DNA of 64,000 bases from JAEEJA01 sp036343175 (GCA_036343175.1 JAZASR010000007.1:30572-94571); one strand, 5' to 3'. Shown: positions 1 through 8,700, numbered from the stretch's first letter. The notes: generated by a model not told the origin, from the sequence alone. Numbers and translations: made by a program.

Positions 1-114
1 ATGAAACAATATATGGGTGCCTTTAAGAGCTTTATAAATGCTCTGTTTAAACCATACAGTGCATTTAAAAGCTTCAAAAAAGCCCTGTTAACACTTAACT
101 TTAAGGAGGATTAA
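1..114 (+). CDS. Small open frame at window edge, 37 codons, possibly a partial gene
   Basis: An ATG at the first base of the window opens a frame of 37 codons that stops 2 bases before the phosphoglucomutase start. It also spans that gene's ribosome binding site. The peptide is basic and amphipathic. It contains an imperfect internal repeat, AFKSFINALFK followed by AFKSFKKALLT, which is also visible in the DNA (gcctttaagagc and gcatttaaaagc). The frame is open to the edge, so it may be the 3' end of a longer upstream gene. I do not recognise it. It could also be a chance frame. Confidence 0.3.
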   Translation: MKQYMGAFKSFINALFKPYSAFKSFKKALLTLNFKED

Positions 115-116
115 AG

Positions 117-1850
117 ATGGATTACAAGGACTCTTACAATGAGTGGCTTACAGATCCTTATTTTGATGAAGAAACAAAAAAGGAACTTAAGTCGATCGCT
201 GATGATGACAATGAGATCAAGGAGCGCTTCTATAAGGAGCTTGAGTTCGGAACTGCCGGGCTCCGCGGCATCATCGGCGCAGGAACGAACAGGATGAATA
301 TCTATACAGTAAGGAAGGCGACTCAGGGACTTGCAGATTATATCAATTCACAGGGCAAGGCCGATATGGGTGTAGTCATTGGATATGATTCAAGACATAT
401 GTCGCCGGAGTTTGCTGATGAGTCCGCACTCTGCCTTATTGCAAACGGTATAAAGGCTTATGTATTCGAGTCTCTTCGTCCTACACCTGAGATCTCATAC
501 GCGCTCAGAAAGCTTCATGCAGCAGCTGCCATAAACATTACAGCAAGTCATAATCCTGCAAAGTACAATGGCTATAAGGTATATTGGGAGGATGGAGCAC
601 AGATCACACCGCCTCATGATACGGGCATCATGGATTGTGTAAAGAATGTTAAGGACTGGGCAAGCGTAAAGACCACCGATAAGGAAAGCGCTGTTAAGAA
701 CGGCATGTATATCCAGATCGGAAAGGATATTGATGATCCATATATCGAAGAGCTCAAGAAGAACGTTATCCATATGGACAGCATTAAGGAAATGGGCGAC
801 AAGCTTAAAATCGTCTACACTCCTCTTCATGGTACGGGAAATATCCCTGTAAGAAGAGTCCTTGAAGAGCTTGGTTTCAAGCATGTAACAGTAGTTCCCG
901 AGCAGGAGAAGCCTGATGGCGATTTCCCTACAGTCGATTATCCTAATCCGGAAAATAAGGCAGCATTCAAGCTTGCCCTTGACATTGCAAAAGAACAGGA
1001 TGCTGATATTGCTCTTGCCACCGACCCTGATGCAGACAGACTAGGCGTTTATGTAAAGGATACTGCTTCAGGTGAATATATTCCTCTTACCGGAAATATG
1101 TCGGGCTCACTTCTTGCTGAATATGAGCTTTCACAGATGAAGGCCCGCGACGGCAAGCTTCCTGCGGATGGCAAGCTCATAAAGACCATCGTTACATCCA
1201 ATCTCGCAGATGCCGTTGCAGAAAATTACGGAGTCGATGTTATAGAAGTCCTTACAGGCTTTAAATATATTGGTCAGCAGATCCTTAAGTTCGAGACCAC
1301 AGGAAAAGGAACATATCTTTTCGGATTCGAAGAGAGCTATGGCTGCCTTATCGGTACACATGCAAGGGATAAGGATGCTGTCGATGCTACTATGGCTCTT
1401 TGCGAAGCAGCTGCTTACTATATGACAAAGGGTCTTACCCTATGGGATGTCATGATGGATATGTATAAGCGCTACGGATTCTATCAGGATGGCGTACAGT
1501 CCGTAACTATGGAGGGAATTGAAGGTCTCGCAAAGATAGGCAGGATCATGGATGAGCTCCGCAGCAATCCTCCAAAGGAATTCTGCGGTCATAAGGTACT
1601 CTCATTCAGAGATTATGAGAATGATAAGATCCTTGATACCGCTACAGGCGATGTAAAGCCGACCGGTCTTCCGAAGTCCAATGTACTCTACTTCGATATG
1701 TCCGATAAGGTATGGATGTGTGTAAGACCTTCAGGTACTGAGCCAAAGATCAAGTTCTACTATGGTATAGTCGGCGGCAGCATGGAAGATGCCGATAAGA
1801 AGTCAAAGGCCATGGCTGATGCGGTCAATGATCTTGTGCATTCCTTCTGA
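117..1850 (+). CDS. pgcA: Phosphoglucomutase / phosphomannomutase, long alpha-D-phosphohexomutase type
   Basis: This cytosolic enzyme interconverts glucose-1-phosphate and glucose-6-phosphate (or the mannose forms) through a phosphoserine intermediate, and so links glycolysis with UDP-glucose and envelope sugar synthesis. All four family signatures are present in order: the phosphoserine loop TASHNP (residues 142-147, Ser144), the metal loop DPDADR (303-308), the sugar-binding GFEESYG (403-409) and the phosphate-binding RPSGTEPK (537-544). The length of 577 residues fits the PgcA-type long mutases of Firmicutes. The ATG lies 7 bases after a strong AAGGAGG. A clear terminator follows, so it is transcribed separately from degV. 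The family and reaction are secure. The preferred sugar (glucose or mannose) cannot be read from the sequence. Confidence 0.95.
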   Translation: MDYKDSYNEWLTDPYFDEETKKELKSIADDDNEIKERFYKELEFGTAGLRGIIGAGTNRMNIYTVRKATQGLADYINSQGKADMGVVIGYDSRHMSPEFADESALCLIANGIKAYVFESLRPTPEISYALRKLHAAAAINITASHNPAKYNGYKVYWEDGAQITPPHDTGIMDCVKNVKDWASVKTTDKESAVKNGMYIQIGKDIDDPYIEELKKNVIHMDSIKEMGDKLKIVYTPLHGTGNIPVRRVLEELGFKHVTVVPEQEKPDGDFPTVDYPNPENKAAFKLALDIAKEQDADIALATDPDADRLGVYVKDTASGEYIPLTGNMSGSLLAEYELSQMKARDGKLPADGKLIKTIVTSNLADAVAENYGVDVIEVLTGFKYIGQQILKFETTGKGTYLFGFEESYGCLIGTHARDKDAVDATMALCEAAAYYMTKGLTLWDVMMDMYKRYGFYQDGVQSVTMEGIEGLAKIGRIMDELRSNPPKEFCGHKVLSFRDYENDKILDTATGDVKPTGLPKSNVLYFDMSDKVWMCVRPSGTEPKIKFYYGIVGGSMEDADKKSKAMADAVNDLVHSF

Positions 1851-1886
1851 TGATTCGGATAATGTTGTAATTTGGAAAAGTATGAT

Positions 1887-1922
1887 AAAATCACCGGCGG
1901 AAATTTCCGCCGGTGATTTTTT
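1887..1922 (+). terminator. Rho-independent terminator of the phosphoglucomutase gene
   Basis: A perfect stem (AATCACCGGCGG paired with CCGCCGGTGATT) with a short AAATTT-centred loop is followed by a run of six T. The A run on the left and T run on the right would let it work in both directions. Confidence 0.9.
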
Positions 1923-2030
1923 GTGGACCGTTTTTAAATTTTCTCCGATAATATTCTGTGAATATTTATTATAATATTTATTGAAAATGTTCTCTATGTG
2001 ATATGGTTATGAATACCGCATTTCGGCGCG

Positions 2031-2059
2031 TTGACAACTTTTTTCACTCCATATATACT
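2031..2059 (+). promoter_or_regulatory. Sigma-A promoter of the degV gene
   Basis: TTGACA (2031-2036) and TATACT (2054-2059) are separated by exactly 17 bases. This leaves a leader of about 58 nt before the degV ATG. The match is close to consensus. Confidence 0.85.
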
Positions 2060-2123
2060 TTCTGATCAGTAAAAGAAAATCCGTAAATTTTTATTACATA
2101 TAAATATGGAAGGATGATAAATT

Positions 2124-3038
2124 ATGGAAAATACAGCGGTAATTACTGACAGCAACTGCGGTCTTACAGTTGATGAGGCAGAGCGTGAGGGCTTTTCTCT
2201 TGTAAATATGCCATTTCTCATTAATGGCAGGGTCTTCTATGAAAATGTGGACCTTACGCGTGATCAGTTCTTTTCCGAGCTTGAAAAGGGTTCTGACGTC
2301 GGTACGAGCCAGCCGACTATCGATGACGTGAAAAACGCCTGGGATACGGCACTGAAGACTCATGATACAGTCGTTTACATTCCTATGTCTTCAGGCCTTT
2401 CGGGTTCATGTTCTACTGCCATGATGTTAGCTGAGGATTATGACGGCAAGGTTCAGGTCGTTAATAATCAGCGTATCTCGGTAACTCAGATCCAGAGCGC
2501 CAGAGATGCTGTCGAGCTTGCCCGTGAAGGAAGGAGCGCAGCTGAGATAAAAAAGATCCTCGAGACCGTAAAGTTTGATTCAACCATCTATATTAAGCTT
2601 GATACACTTAAGTACTTAAAGAAGGGCGGCCGCATCACTCCTGCCGCAGCAGCCATAGGTACTGCTTTAAGGCTTAAGCCTGTACTTCAGATCCAGGGTG
2701 AGAAGTTGGATGCCTATACTATAGCAAGGACAGAAAAGCAGGCCATGACAAAGATCCTCGGAGCTGTAGAGAATGACGTTGTTTCAAGATTCGGGGGCAT
2801 GGCGAATAAAGATAATATCCACTTTGAGGTTTCAGGTACCTGCAGCAGGGATGAAATGGAAGCATTTGCAGATGAGATCCGGGCAAAGTTCGGTATAAGT
2901 GATGTGAACATTGCACCTCTGTCACTTTCAGTCGCCTGCCACATTGGTGAGGGCTCTATCGCAGCAGCCTGTTCTCTCGAAGTCCATGATGCATTCAATC
3001 GCCGTCTTGCTCTTGAAAATGAGAAAGAAATATCGTAA
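2124..3038 (+). CDS. degV: DegV family fatty-acid-binding protein (FakB-like)
   Basis: DegV/FakB proteins bind one fatty acid molecule. In Gram-positive bacteria the FakB members hand it to the kinase FakA for phosphorylation and entry into phospholipid. Here the 304-residue protein has the N-terminal ITDSN strand (residues 7-11), the TSQP motif (61-64) and the SSGLSGS loop (89-95), all of which line the ligand head-group pocket in the family. No fakA lies nearby. A second, divergent paralogue is encoded at 47.7 kb. The ATG follows GGAAGGATG with suitable spacing and has its own consensus promoter. Family membership is secure; the lipid bound is unknown. Confidence 0.92.
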   Translation: MENTAVITDSNCGLTVDEAEREGFSLVNMPFLINGRVFYENVDLTRDQFFSELEKGSDVGTSQPTIDDVKNAWDTALKTHDTVVYIPMSSGLSGSCSTAMMLAEDYDGKVQVVNNQRISVTQIQSARDAVELAREGRSAAEIKKILETVKFDSTIYIKLDTLKYLKKGGRITPAAAAIGTALRLKPVLQIQGEKLDAYTIARTEKQAMTKILGAVENDVVSRFGGMANKDNIHFEVSGTCSRDEMEAFADEIRAKFGISDVNIAPLSLSVACHIGEGSIAAACSLEVHDAFNRRLALENEKEIS

Positions 3039-3078
3039 AAATGCTTTATCAGGTTCTTTTGTTAAGGAGGAAGACAAT

Positions 3079-4326
3079 ATGATTATAGATACCCTGGGCA
3101 TGAACGCTCTTGAAGCCAAGAAACAGATCGGTATCATGAGCTCTTATGATAAAAATGCGATACTTTTTAAGATCTCTGAGAATCTGTTGAAAGAAGCTTC
3201 ATCGATAATTGAAGTGAACGCCGGAGAAGTTGAAACAGCACGTCAGAACGGTACCAGTGGCCCTATGCTTGACCGTCTCAGGCTTGATGAAAAAAGAATA
3301 AATGGAATGTCTGATGCCCTGCTTGAGCTTATGAATGCCCCGGATCCGGTCGGCAGGATACTTGATGGCTCTACAAGACCGAATGGTATGCAGATACGTA
3401 AGGTAACAGTTCCTTTCGGGGTAGTAGGCATGATATACGAATCCAGACCCAACGTAACAGTTGATGCCGGTTCTCTTGCTATAAAGAGCGGAAACGCAGT
3501 TATTCTCAGGGGCGGAAAAGAAGCCGTAAAAACAAACACTCTTCTTGCTGATATCATGAGAAGATCGATCGCTTCATCAGGTTTCGATGAAAATATTGTA
3601 CAGATAATAACTGATACATCGCATGAGACTGCTGATCTTTTTATGAAGGCCAATGATTACCTGGATCTCCTGATACCAAGAGGCGGCAGAAGCCTCATTA
3701 AGTCTGTAGTCAAGAATGCGACCGTTCCGGTGATAGAGACCGGTACAGGCAACTGCCACATCTATGTTGATTATAATGCAGATATCGATATGGCTGTAGA
3801 CATTGCTGACAATGGAAAAACACAGAGACCTGGCGTATGCAATGCCCTTGAGTCCTGTCTCGTCCATGAGTCTGCAGCTGAAAAATTCCTTCCTGCTCTG
3901 GCTTCAAGGTTTAAAGAGCACAATGTAGAGCTGCGCGGAGATGAACGAACAAGGGAGATCCTTGGCGACTCCGTAGTACCTGTCACAGAAGAGGATTACG
4001 CCACAGAGTTTCTTGATTATATAATGTCAGTAAGAGTCGTGGATTCACTGGATACTGCCATAAAGCATATTCAGAAGTATTCAACAGGTCATTCAGAAGT
4101 AATAGTGACCAACGACTACAGCAATGCAGCTAAGTTCCAGCAGAGGATAGATTCTGCCTGTGTATACGTAAACTGCTCGACAAGGTTTACTGATGGCGGT
4201 GAGTTCGGACTCGGAGCCGAGATCGGCATATCCACCCAGAAGCTTCATGCCCGCGGACCTATGGGACTTTCTGAGCTTACTACATATAAATATTTAATCA
4301 ACGGTTCTGGTCAGGTAAGGCCATAA
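3079..4326 (+). CDS. proA: Glutamate-5-semialdehyde dehydrogenase (gamma-glutamyl phosphate reductase)
   Basis: ProA reduces gamma-glutamyl phosphate to glutamate-5-semialdehyde with NADPH, the second step of proline synthesis. The protein of 415 residues has the typical family length. It shows IYESRPNVTVDAG near residue 119, the RGGRSLI segment near 201 and the catalytic cysteine in PGVCNALES (Cys254). The frame is open further upstream, but the ATG at 3079 follows TAAGGAGG at 3063-3070 and gives the canonical N-terminus; the upstream extension would overlap degV. The usual partner proB is not in the window. The gene sits 40 bases after degV with no terminator between, so the two may be co-transcribed. 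Confidence 0.96.
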   Translation: MIIDTLGMNALEAKKQIGIMSSYDKNAILFKISENLLKEASSIIEVNAGEVETARQNGTSGPMLDRLRLDEKRINGMSDALLELMNAPDPVGRILDGSTRPNGMQIRKVTVPFGVVGMIYESRPNVTVDAGSLAIKSGNAVILRGGKEAVKTNTLLADIMRRSIASSGFDENIVQIITDTSHETADLFMKANDYLDLLIPRGGRSLIKSVVKNATVPVIETGTGNCHIYVDYNADIDMAVDIADNGKTQRPGVCNALESCLVHESAAEKFLPALASRFKEHNVELRGDERTREILGDSVVPVTEEDYATEFLDYIMSVRVVDSLDTAIKHIQKYSTGHSEVIVTNDYSNAAKFQQRIDSACVYVNCSTRFTDGGEFGLGAEIGISTQKLHARGPMGLSELTTYKYLINGSGQVRP

Positions 4327-4360
4327 TTTATATAAGCCATGCAAGCTTAGAAGCAGATCT

Positions 4361-4389
4361 TTGACACTTTAAATAATGTACCTTATAAT
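4361..4389 (+). promoter_or_regulatory. Perfect-consensus sigma-A promoter of aroB
   Basis: TTGACA (4361-4366) and TATAAT (4384-4389) both match consensus exactly with a 17-base spacer. The expected start of transcription is about 35 bases upstream of the aroB ATG. Confidence 0.88.
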
Positions 4390-4430
4390 GTTTACGGGAA
4401 CTTATCAGTATCATAACTATTGGAGCATAT

Positions 4431-5543
4431 ATGAGTATAGTAAATGTAGATTTAAAAAAGACAGTGGACTTTAGCTATGAAATAGAAATAGGCTATTCAC
4501 TTATGGATAGGCTTGTGCGTGACCTGAAAAGTGGACTTGTGGGCAGAGCTTCAAGAATAGCAATAATAACAGACAGTAACGTAGCTGACATTTATGCAGG
4601 ACCTATTGCGGAAAGGCTTACAAAAGCGGGATACAGAAATAATGTATTTGTTTTTCCTGCAGGCGAAAAGAGCAAGGTCCGGTCTGTTAAGGAAAAAATA
4701 GAAGACGCTATGATCGATGCCGGATATAAAAGGGATTCTCTCGTCATAGCGGTCGGAGGAGGTGTGGTTTCTGATCTTGCGGGGTTCACCGCCGGAACAT
4801 TTGCCAGAGGCATACCATTCATTAACTATGCAACCACGCTTCTTGCTGCCGCAGACGCATCGGTCGGAGGGAAGACTGCTGTTGATACTCCGAAGGCAAC
4901 CAACCTTATAGGACTTTTTCACCAGCCTGCCAAAGTATATATTGATATTGCATGCTGGAAAACTCTGCCTGATCGTGAGATTGCAAGCGGGCTTGCTGAG
5001 ACCATAAAACATGCCTGTATGGCCGACCGCGATTTCTTTGCCTTCCTTGAGAAACATATTGATGATATACTCAGGCTCGATAAGGAAGCATGTGAGCATA
5101 TTGCCCTGAGAAACTGTCAGATCAAGGATGCTGTAGTAAGCCTCGATGAGAAAGAAAACAGCTTAAGAGAGATCCTGAATCTCGGTCATACTGTAGGGCG
5201 TGCTGTTGAGACAGAAAGCAACTACAGACTCCTTCATGGGGAAGCCGTATCGATAGGACTTGTAGCAGAGACCCATCTGGCTAAAAGATGCGGCTTCATG
5301 ACTGAGGCAGAGGCAGAGAGGGTAAAGGCATTACTTGAAAGAGCCGGTCTTCCTGTCTCAATACCTGATTATATCGATAAGGCTGCTCTCCTTGACCGCC
5401 TCTATACCGATAAGAAGGTGAGGAATGACAGGCTCAGGTTTGTACTTCAGGATCATATAGGAGCAGTGGTAGAATTTGCCCCTGATGTTTTTTCTACGGA
5501 AGTAAGCAGGGATGAAGCAAGGGAGATACTAAAGACTCTGTGA
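4431..5543 (+). CDS. aroB: 3-dehydroquinate synthase
   Basis: AroB converts DAHP to 3-dehydroquinate, the second step of the shikimate pathway, using NAD+ and a divalent metal. The 370-residue protein has the nucleotide-binding glycine cluster VGGGVVSDLAGF (about 108-119), the ADASVGGKTAVD loop (141-152) with its phosphate-binding lysine, and the metal ligands expected around Glu190 (SGLAETIKH) and in LNLGHTVG and LHGEAVS further on. The start ATG is preceded by TGGAG. No other shikimate gene is adjacent; the gene has its own perfect-consensus promoter. Confidence 0.96.
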   Translation: MSIVNVDLKKTVDFSYEIEIGYSLMDRLVRDLKSGLVGRASRIAIITDSNVADIYAGPIAERLTKAGYRNNVFVFPAGEKSKVRSVKEKIEDAMIDAGYKRDSLVIAVGGGVVSDLAGFTAGTFARGIPFINYATTLLAAADASVGGKTAVDTPKATNLIGLFHQPAKVYIDIACWKTLPDREIASGLAETIKHACMADRDFFAFLEKHIDDILRLDKEACEHIALRNCQIKDAVVSLDEKENSLREILNLGHTVGRAVETESNYRLLHGEAVSIGLVAETHLAKRCGFMTEAEAERVKALLERAGLPVSIPDYIDKAALLDRLYTDKKVRNDRLRFVLQDHIGAVVEFAPDVFSTEVSRDEAREILKTL

Positions 5544-5703
5544 CCGCATATATGTATGTTCTGAAAAGTAATTTGGCAGGCAATATTATGCAGCCGGTCG
5601 AACGTTTTACTAACTTAAGCGCGGTATACCCGGAATGGCAATTTATTAAATAATCTTTGTAGTATTATATCTTAAGCAGGAGTAAGAAAGGAAAGTGATA
5701 ATT

Positions 5704-6273
5704 ATGGCAGATGCATATATTTTTCTGGCACAGGGACATGAAGAGGTTGAGATGCTCACAGAGGTCGATCTTCTCAGAAGAGCAGGACTCGACATACAGA
5801 TGATTTCGATAACAGGGAACCGTCAGGTTACAGGCTCACATAATATTACCATGCTTGCTGATAAGCTGTTCGATGATCTTGACGATGATGATTTTGATCA
5901 GACCCGTGCTATTATCCTTCCTGGCGGCATGCCGGGGACGCTCAATCTCAAGGCATTCGAGCCGTTAGGCAGACGCCTTCATGAATTCAATAAAGTGGGA
6001 AAGCTAATAGCTGCAGTATGCGCGGCCCCGACAGTACTTGGCCATTACGGTATCCTTAAGGACAAAAAGGCAACATGTTACCCTGGCAAAGAGCCGGAGC
6101 TTAATTGCAGGGAGTACGTAAAGACGCCTGTCTGCCGCGATGATAATATTATCACAAGCCGCGGCCTTGGTACCTGCATCGACTTCTCACTTGAGATCAT
6201 CTCTGCTCTCGATTCACCGGAAAAAGCCGATACGATTGCCAGGAAGATAGTTTATAAAGATAATTATGATTGA
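5704..6273 (+). CDS. DJ-1/PfpI family protein (YajL/ThiJ-like)
   Basis: The protein of 189 residues has the flavodoxin-like DJ-1 fold signatures: GHEEVE near the N-terminus (residues 11-16), the LPGGMPGT turn (72-79), the nucleophilic elbow AAVCAAP with Cys106, and ITSRGLGTCIDF near the C-terminus. Cys106 and the nearby glutamate are the reactive pair in this family, whose members include glyoxalase, deglycase-like and chaperone-like proteins; the precise role is debated. I chose ATG 5704 because the AAAGGA at 5688-5693 is well spaced for it; a GTG at 5695 sits too close to that site. The next gene is thiC, but the old name ThiJ does not imply a role in thiamine synthesis. Confidence 0.88.
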   Translation: MADAYIFLAQGHEEVEMLTEVDLLRRAGLDIQMISITGNRQVTGSHNITMLADKLFDDLDDDDFDQTRAIILPGGMPGTLNLKAFEPLGRRLHEFNKVGKLIAAVCAAPTVLGHYGILKDKKATCYPGKEPELNCREYVKTPVCRDDNIITSRGLGTCIDFSLEIISALDSPEKADTIARKIVYKDNYD

Positions 6274-6302
6274 TATTCACCTTATGTCACAGGGCAGTTA
6301 AA

Positions 6303-6340
6303 TGCTCCGGTCTCTAAGGCGAAAGCCGCCCGTCGGAGCA
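6303..6340 (+). other. Nested hairpin with GAAA tetraloop upstream of thiC
   Basis: An outer 7-bp stem (TGCTCCG 6303-6309 with CGGAGCA 6334-6340) encloses a small GGC-GAAA-GCC hairpin (6318-6327). No T run follows, so it is not a standard terminator. It lies between the DJ-1 gene and thiC. It does not match the TPP riboswitch, whose CUGAGA and other conserved blocks are absent. It may be a processed 3' end of the DJ-1 transcript or a leader structure of thiC. Confidence 0.45.
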
Positions 6341-6360
6341 ATCGACAGTATCAGATATCT

Positions 6361-6398
6361 GAAAGTACATAAAATATCAGAAAGTACATAAAATATCA
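6361..6398 (+). repeat. Perfect 19-bp tandem duplication in the thiC leader region
   Basis: The unit gaaagtacataaaatatca occurs twice head to tail with no mismatch, ending 21 bases before the thiC ATG. A related half copy (atcagatatct) precedes it. It could be a recent slippage duplication or a paired binding site. Confidence 0.85.
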
Positions 6399-6419
6399 TA
6401 TTGCATCAGGAGTTATAAG

Positions 6420-7727
6420 ATGGTCTATAAGACACAGATGGAGGCTGCCCGTGCAGGCTTCATTACGGAAGAGATGAAAAAGGTCGCAGAAAAGGAATAT
6501 CGCGATCCTGAATTCATCAGAAAGTATGTCGCAGAGGGAAAGATAGCAATACCTGCCAATAAAGCGCATAAAAGCCTTGATCCAAATGGCATTGGAAGCA
6601 TGCTTCGCACCAAGATAAATGTAAACCTCGGAGTCAGCCGCGATGTAAAAGACTATGACGTCGAGATGAAAAAGGTCATGAGTGCTGTCAGTATGGGCGC
6701 TGAGGCTATAATGGATCTCTCCAGCCATGGAGATACAGAGCCTTTCAGAAAAAAGCTCTGCAGCGAATGTCCTGCCATGATAGGGACAGTACCTGTTTAT
6801 GATGCTGTGATCCATTACAAAAAGGACCTTGCTGAGATCAGTGCTGAAGACTTTGTAAATGTAGTAAGGCTTCACGCTGAGAACGGAGTTGATTTCGTAA
6901 CTCTTCACTGCGGCATCACAAGAAAGACCATAGATCAGATAAAGAAACATAAGAGGAAGATGAATATCGTAAGCCGCGGTGGAAGTCTGATATTCGCATG
7001 GATGACCATGACCGGAGAAGAGAATCCCTTCTATACACATTATGATGAGATACTCGACATCTGCCGTGAGCACGATGTTACCATATCATTAGGAGATGCC
7101 TGCAGACCGGGATGTCTTGCAGATGCAACAGATGTATGTCAGATAGAAGAGCTTGTCCGTCTGGGAGAGCTCACAAAAAGGGCCTGGGAGAAGGATGTTC
7201 AGGTAATGGTGGAGGGACCGGGCCATGTACCTATGGACCAGATATCAGCAAATATGAAGGTACAGCAGACCATCTGTATGGGAGCACCATTTTATGTGCT
7301 GGGCCCTCTTGTAACAGATGTTGCACCCGGCTATGACCACATAACATCAGCCATTGGCGGAGCCATAGCAGCTATGAGCGGGGCGGCATTCCTGTGCTAT
7401 GTAACACCGGCTGAGCACCTTGCCCTTCCGAATGTAGATGATGTAAAGCAGGGGATAATAGCTTCGAAGATCGCAGCCCACGCAGCCGATATTGCAAAGG
7501 GCATTCCTCATGCCCGCGACTGGGATGACCGCATGGCCAATGCCCGAAGGAAACTTGACTGGGATGCGCAGTACAGTGAGGCTATAGATCCGGATACTGC
7601 CCGTTCTATCCGTGGCTCCCGGCTTCCGGAAGATGACCATTCCGACACCTGCTCCATGTGCGGCAAATTCTGCGCCGTCCGCAGCATGAACAAGGCTCTG
7701 GCGGATGAGTACATTGATATAATTTGA
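6420..7727 (+). CDS. thiC: Phosphomethylpyrimidine synthase, short type
   Basis: ThiC is the radical-SAM enzyme that rearranges aminoimidazole ribotide into HMP phosphate for thiamine. The protein of 435 residues corresponds to the short clostridial/archaeal type without the N-terminal extension of the enterobacterial enzyme. Recognisable segments include VSRGGS, GDACRPGC, VMVEGPGHVPMDQI, GAPFYVLGPLVTDVAPGYDH and the C-terminal iron-sulfur motif CSMCGKFC. The cysteines are spaced CX2CX3C. The ATG is preceded by CAGGAG. The upstream 146 bases show no TPP riboswitch, which is unusual for thiC in Firmicutes. The partner kinase thiD is about 8 kb downstream in another transcription unit. Confidence 0.96.
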   Translation: MVYKTQMEAARAGFITEEMKKVAEKEYRDPEFIRKYVAEGKIAIPANKAHKSLDPNGIGSMLRTKINVNLGVSRDVKDYDVEMKKVMSAVSMGAEAIMDLSSHGDTEPFRKKLCSECPAMIGTVPVYDAVIHYKKDLAEISAEDFVNVVRLHAENGVDFVTLHCGITRKTIDQIKKHKRKMNIVSRGGSLIFAWMTMTGEENPFYTHYDEILDICREHDVTISLGDACRPGCLADATDVCQIEELVRLGELTKRAWEKDVQVMVEGPGHVPMDQISANMKVQQTICMGAPFYVLGPLVTDVAPGYDHITSAIGGAIAAMSGAAFLCYVTPAEHLALPNVDDVKQGIIASKIAAHAADIAKGIPHARDWDDRMANARRKLDWDAQYSEAIDPDTARSIRGSRLPEDDHSDTCSMCGKFCAVRSMNKALADEYIDII

Positions 7728-7747
7728 TATTATTTATTGCGAATCAG

Positions 7748-8010
7748 GTTAGCAATGCAAATTCCCATAAATAATTTTTGCGAGGGTGAGACGTAAGTAT
7801 TCAGCTTAGTCGCCGTGCTCGTAAAAATCATTCACCCTGGTTTGCTTTCTTTGATTGTTGCTCCCTCACGACCAGTAAAGCATTGTCGTCTCGGTCGCAA
7901 CTTGAAAGCAAACTGGCGGATGAAGATTTTTTTCTGCGCCGGCTCCAATGCACTGTATACTTACGTCTCACCCTCGCAAATATGTAATGATTACGATTTA
8001 CATTGCTAAC
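7748..8010. repeat. Long inverted-repeat element (MITE-like), copy A
   Basis: An intergenic element of about 263 bp lies between thiC and the HD gene. Its ends pair as an outer 15-bp near-perfect repeat (7748-7762 with 7996-8010, one mismatch) and an inner perfect 23-bp repeat (7778-7800 with 7957-7979, starting TTGCGAGGGTGAGACG). Between them is a core at 7805-7924 that is about 95% identical (6 differences in 120) to 51218-51337. The core itself contains an inverted repeat, GGTTTGCTTTC with GAAAGCAAAC. It holds no credible gene. A reading frame that starts inside the element runs into the HD gene but lacks a ribosome binding site. Confidence 0.85.
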
Positions 8011-8031
8011 TGGCCCTTAAAAAGGAGAAAA

Positions 8032-8508
8032 ATGTACAGTAAGGAAATAGAACTTAAGGTCCGCGAGCTGACGGATCTTGGCCGCTTCATTCAGGAAAAG
8101 AATGCCATGCAGCATGGCGACTGGTCTGTCTATGAGCACAGCATAAGAGTCTGTACCTTAAGCTGCATGATCGCCCATTATCTTACGACTGTAAAGTTCA
8201 TAAATGTTGACTTCAATTCCCTTATCGTAGGGTCGCTCCTGCATGATTACTTCCTTTATGATTGGCACGAGAAGGGTGACGGTAGCCACAGGTTTCATGG
8301 CTTCAGGCATCCCGCAGCTGCTCTTTTCAATGCGGAGAAGGATTATGACCTCAATGATACCCAACGTGACATCATACTTCACCACATGTTTCCGCTGACT
8401 GTGATCCCGCCGGCCACATTGGAGGGCTGGATCGTATGCGTGGCGGACAAGATATGCGCCTCAGCAGAGGTGTTCACTAAGAAAGGATCTCACAGCAATG
8501 TCTCCTGA
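8032..8508 (+). CDS. HD domain phosphohydrolase
   Basis: The 158-residue cytosolic protein has the metal ligands of the HD superfamily: His36 (YEHSIRV), His71-Asp72 (LLHDYFLYDW), the His pair 117-118 (ILHHMF) and Asp139 (VADKI). HD proteins of this size hydrolyse nucleotides or phosphate esters; the substrate cannot be told here. The ATG at 8032 follows AAGGAG at 8022-8027. The frame is open upstream into the inverted-repeat element, but no ribosome binding site supports a longer protein. The last residues (KKGSHSNVS) are polar and past the domain. Confidence 0.85.
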   Translation: MYSKEIELKVRELTDLGRFIQEKNAMQHGDWSVYEHSIRVCTLSCMIAHYLTTVKFINVDFNSLIVGSLLHDYFLYDWHEKGDGSHRFHGFRHPAAALFNAEKDYDLNDTQRDIILHHMFPLTVIPPATLEGWIVCVADKICASAEVFTKKGSHSNVS

Positions 8509-8700
8509 CAGCGGATCAGATGATGATATGATAAAAATTTAGGCGGTCTTCATTAAATAAATGAGTTCAAAAATATAAATATGATCTTTATTTATCCGGT
8601 ATTATCTTAAAATACAGACTTTTAACGGGCTTAAGGCCTGTGCTCATGATTGGCTTTTTTAATTATTTTCAGATGGATTATAGAAATAAGTTTATAATTG

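Noticed and set aside
4551..5099. Long minus-strand frame (182 codons) opposite aroB
   Set aside because: It is a shadow of aroB. The same holds for the other long antisense frames, such as those opposite thiC, gltX, recG and the GH32 gene.
6274..6419. TPP, THF or cyclic di-GMP riboswitch upstream of thiC
   Set aside because: Some bases (CACAGGGCA) recalled a cyclic di-GMP aptamer, but the other conserved blocks and the pairing are missing.
7815..8009. Open frame of 64 codons inside repeat copy A
   Set aside because: It lies wholly in the inverted-repeat element, has no ribosome binding site, and a sister frame in copy B (51156-51458) differs in length and ends.
7748..8010. CRISPR array
   Set aside because: Repeats here are inverted and few, without regular spacers; nor are cas genes present anywhere in the window.
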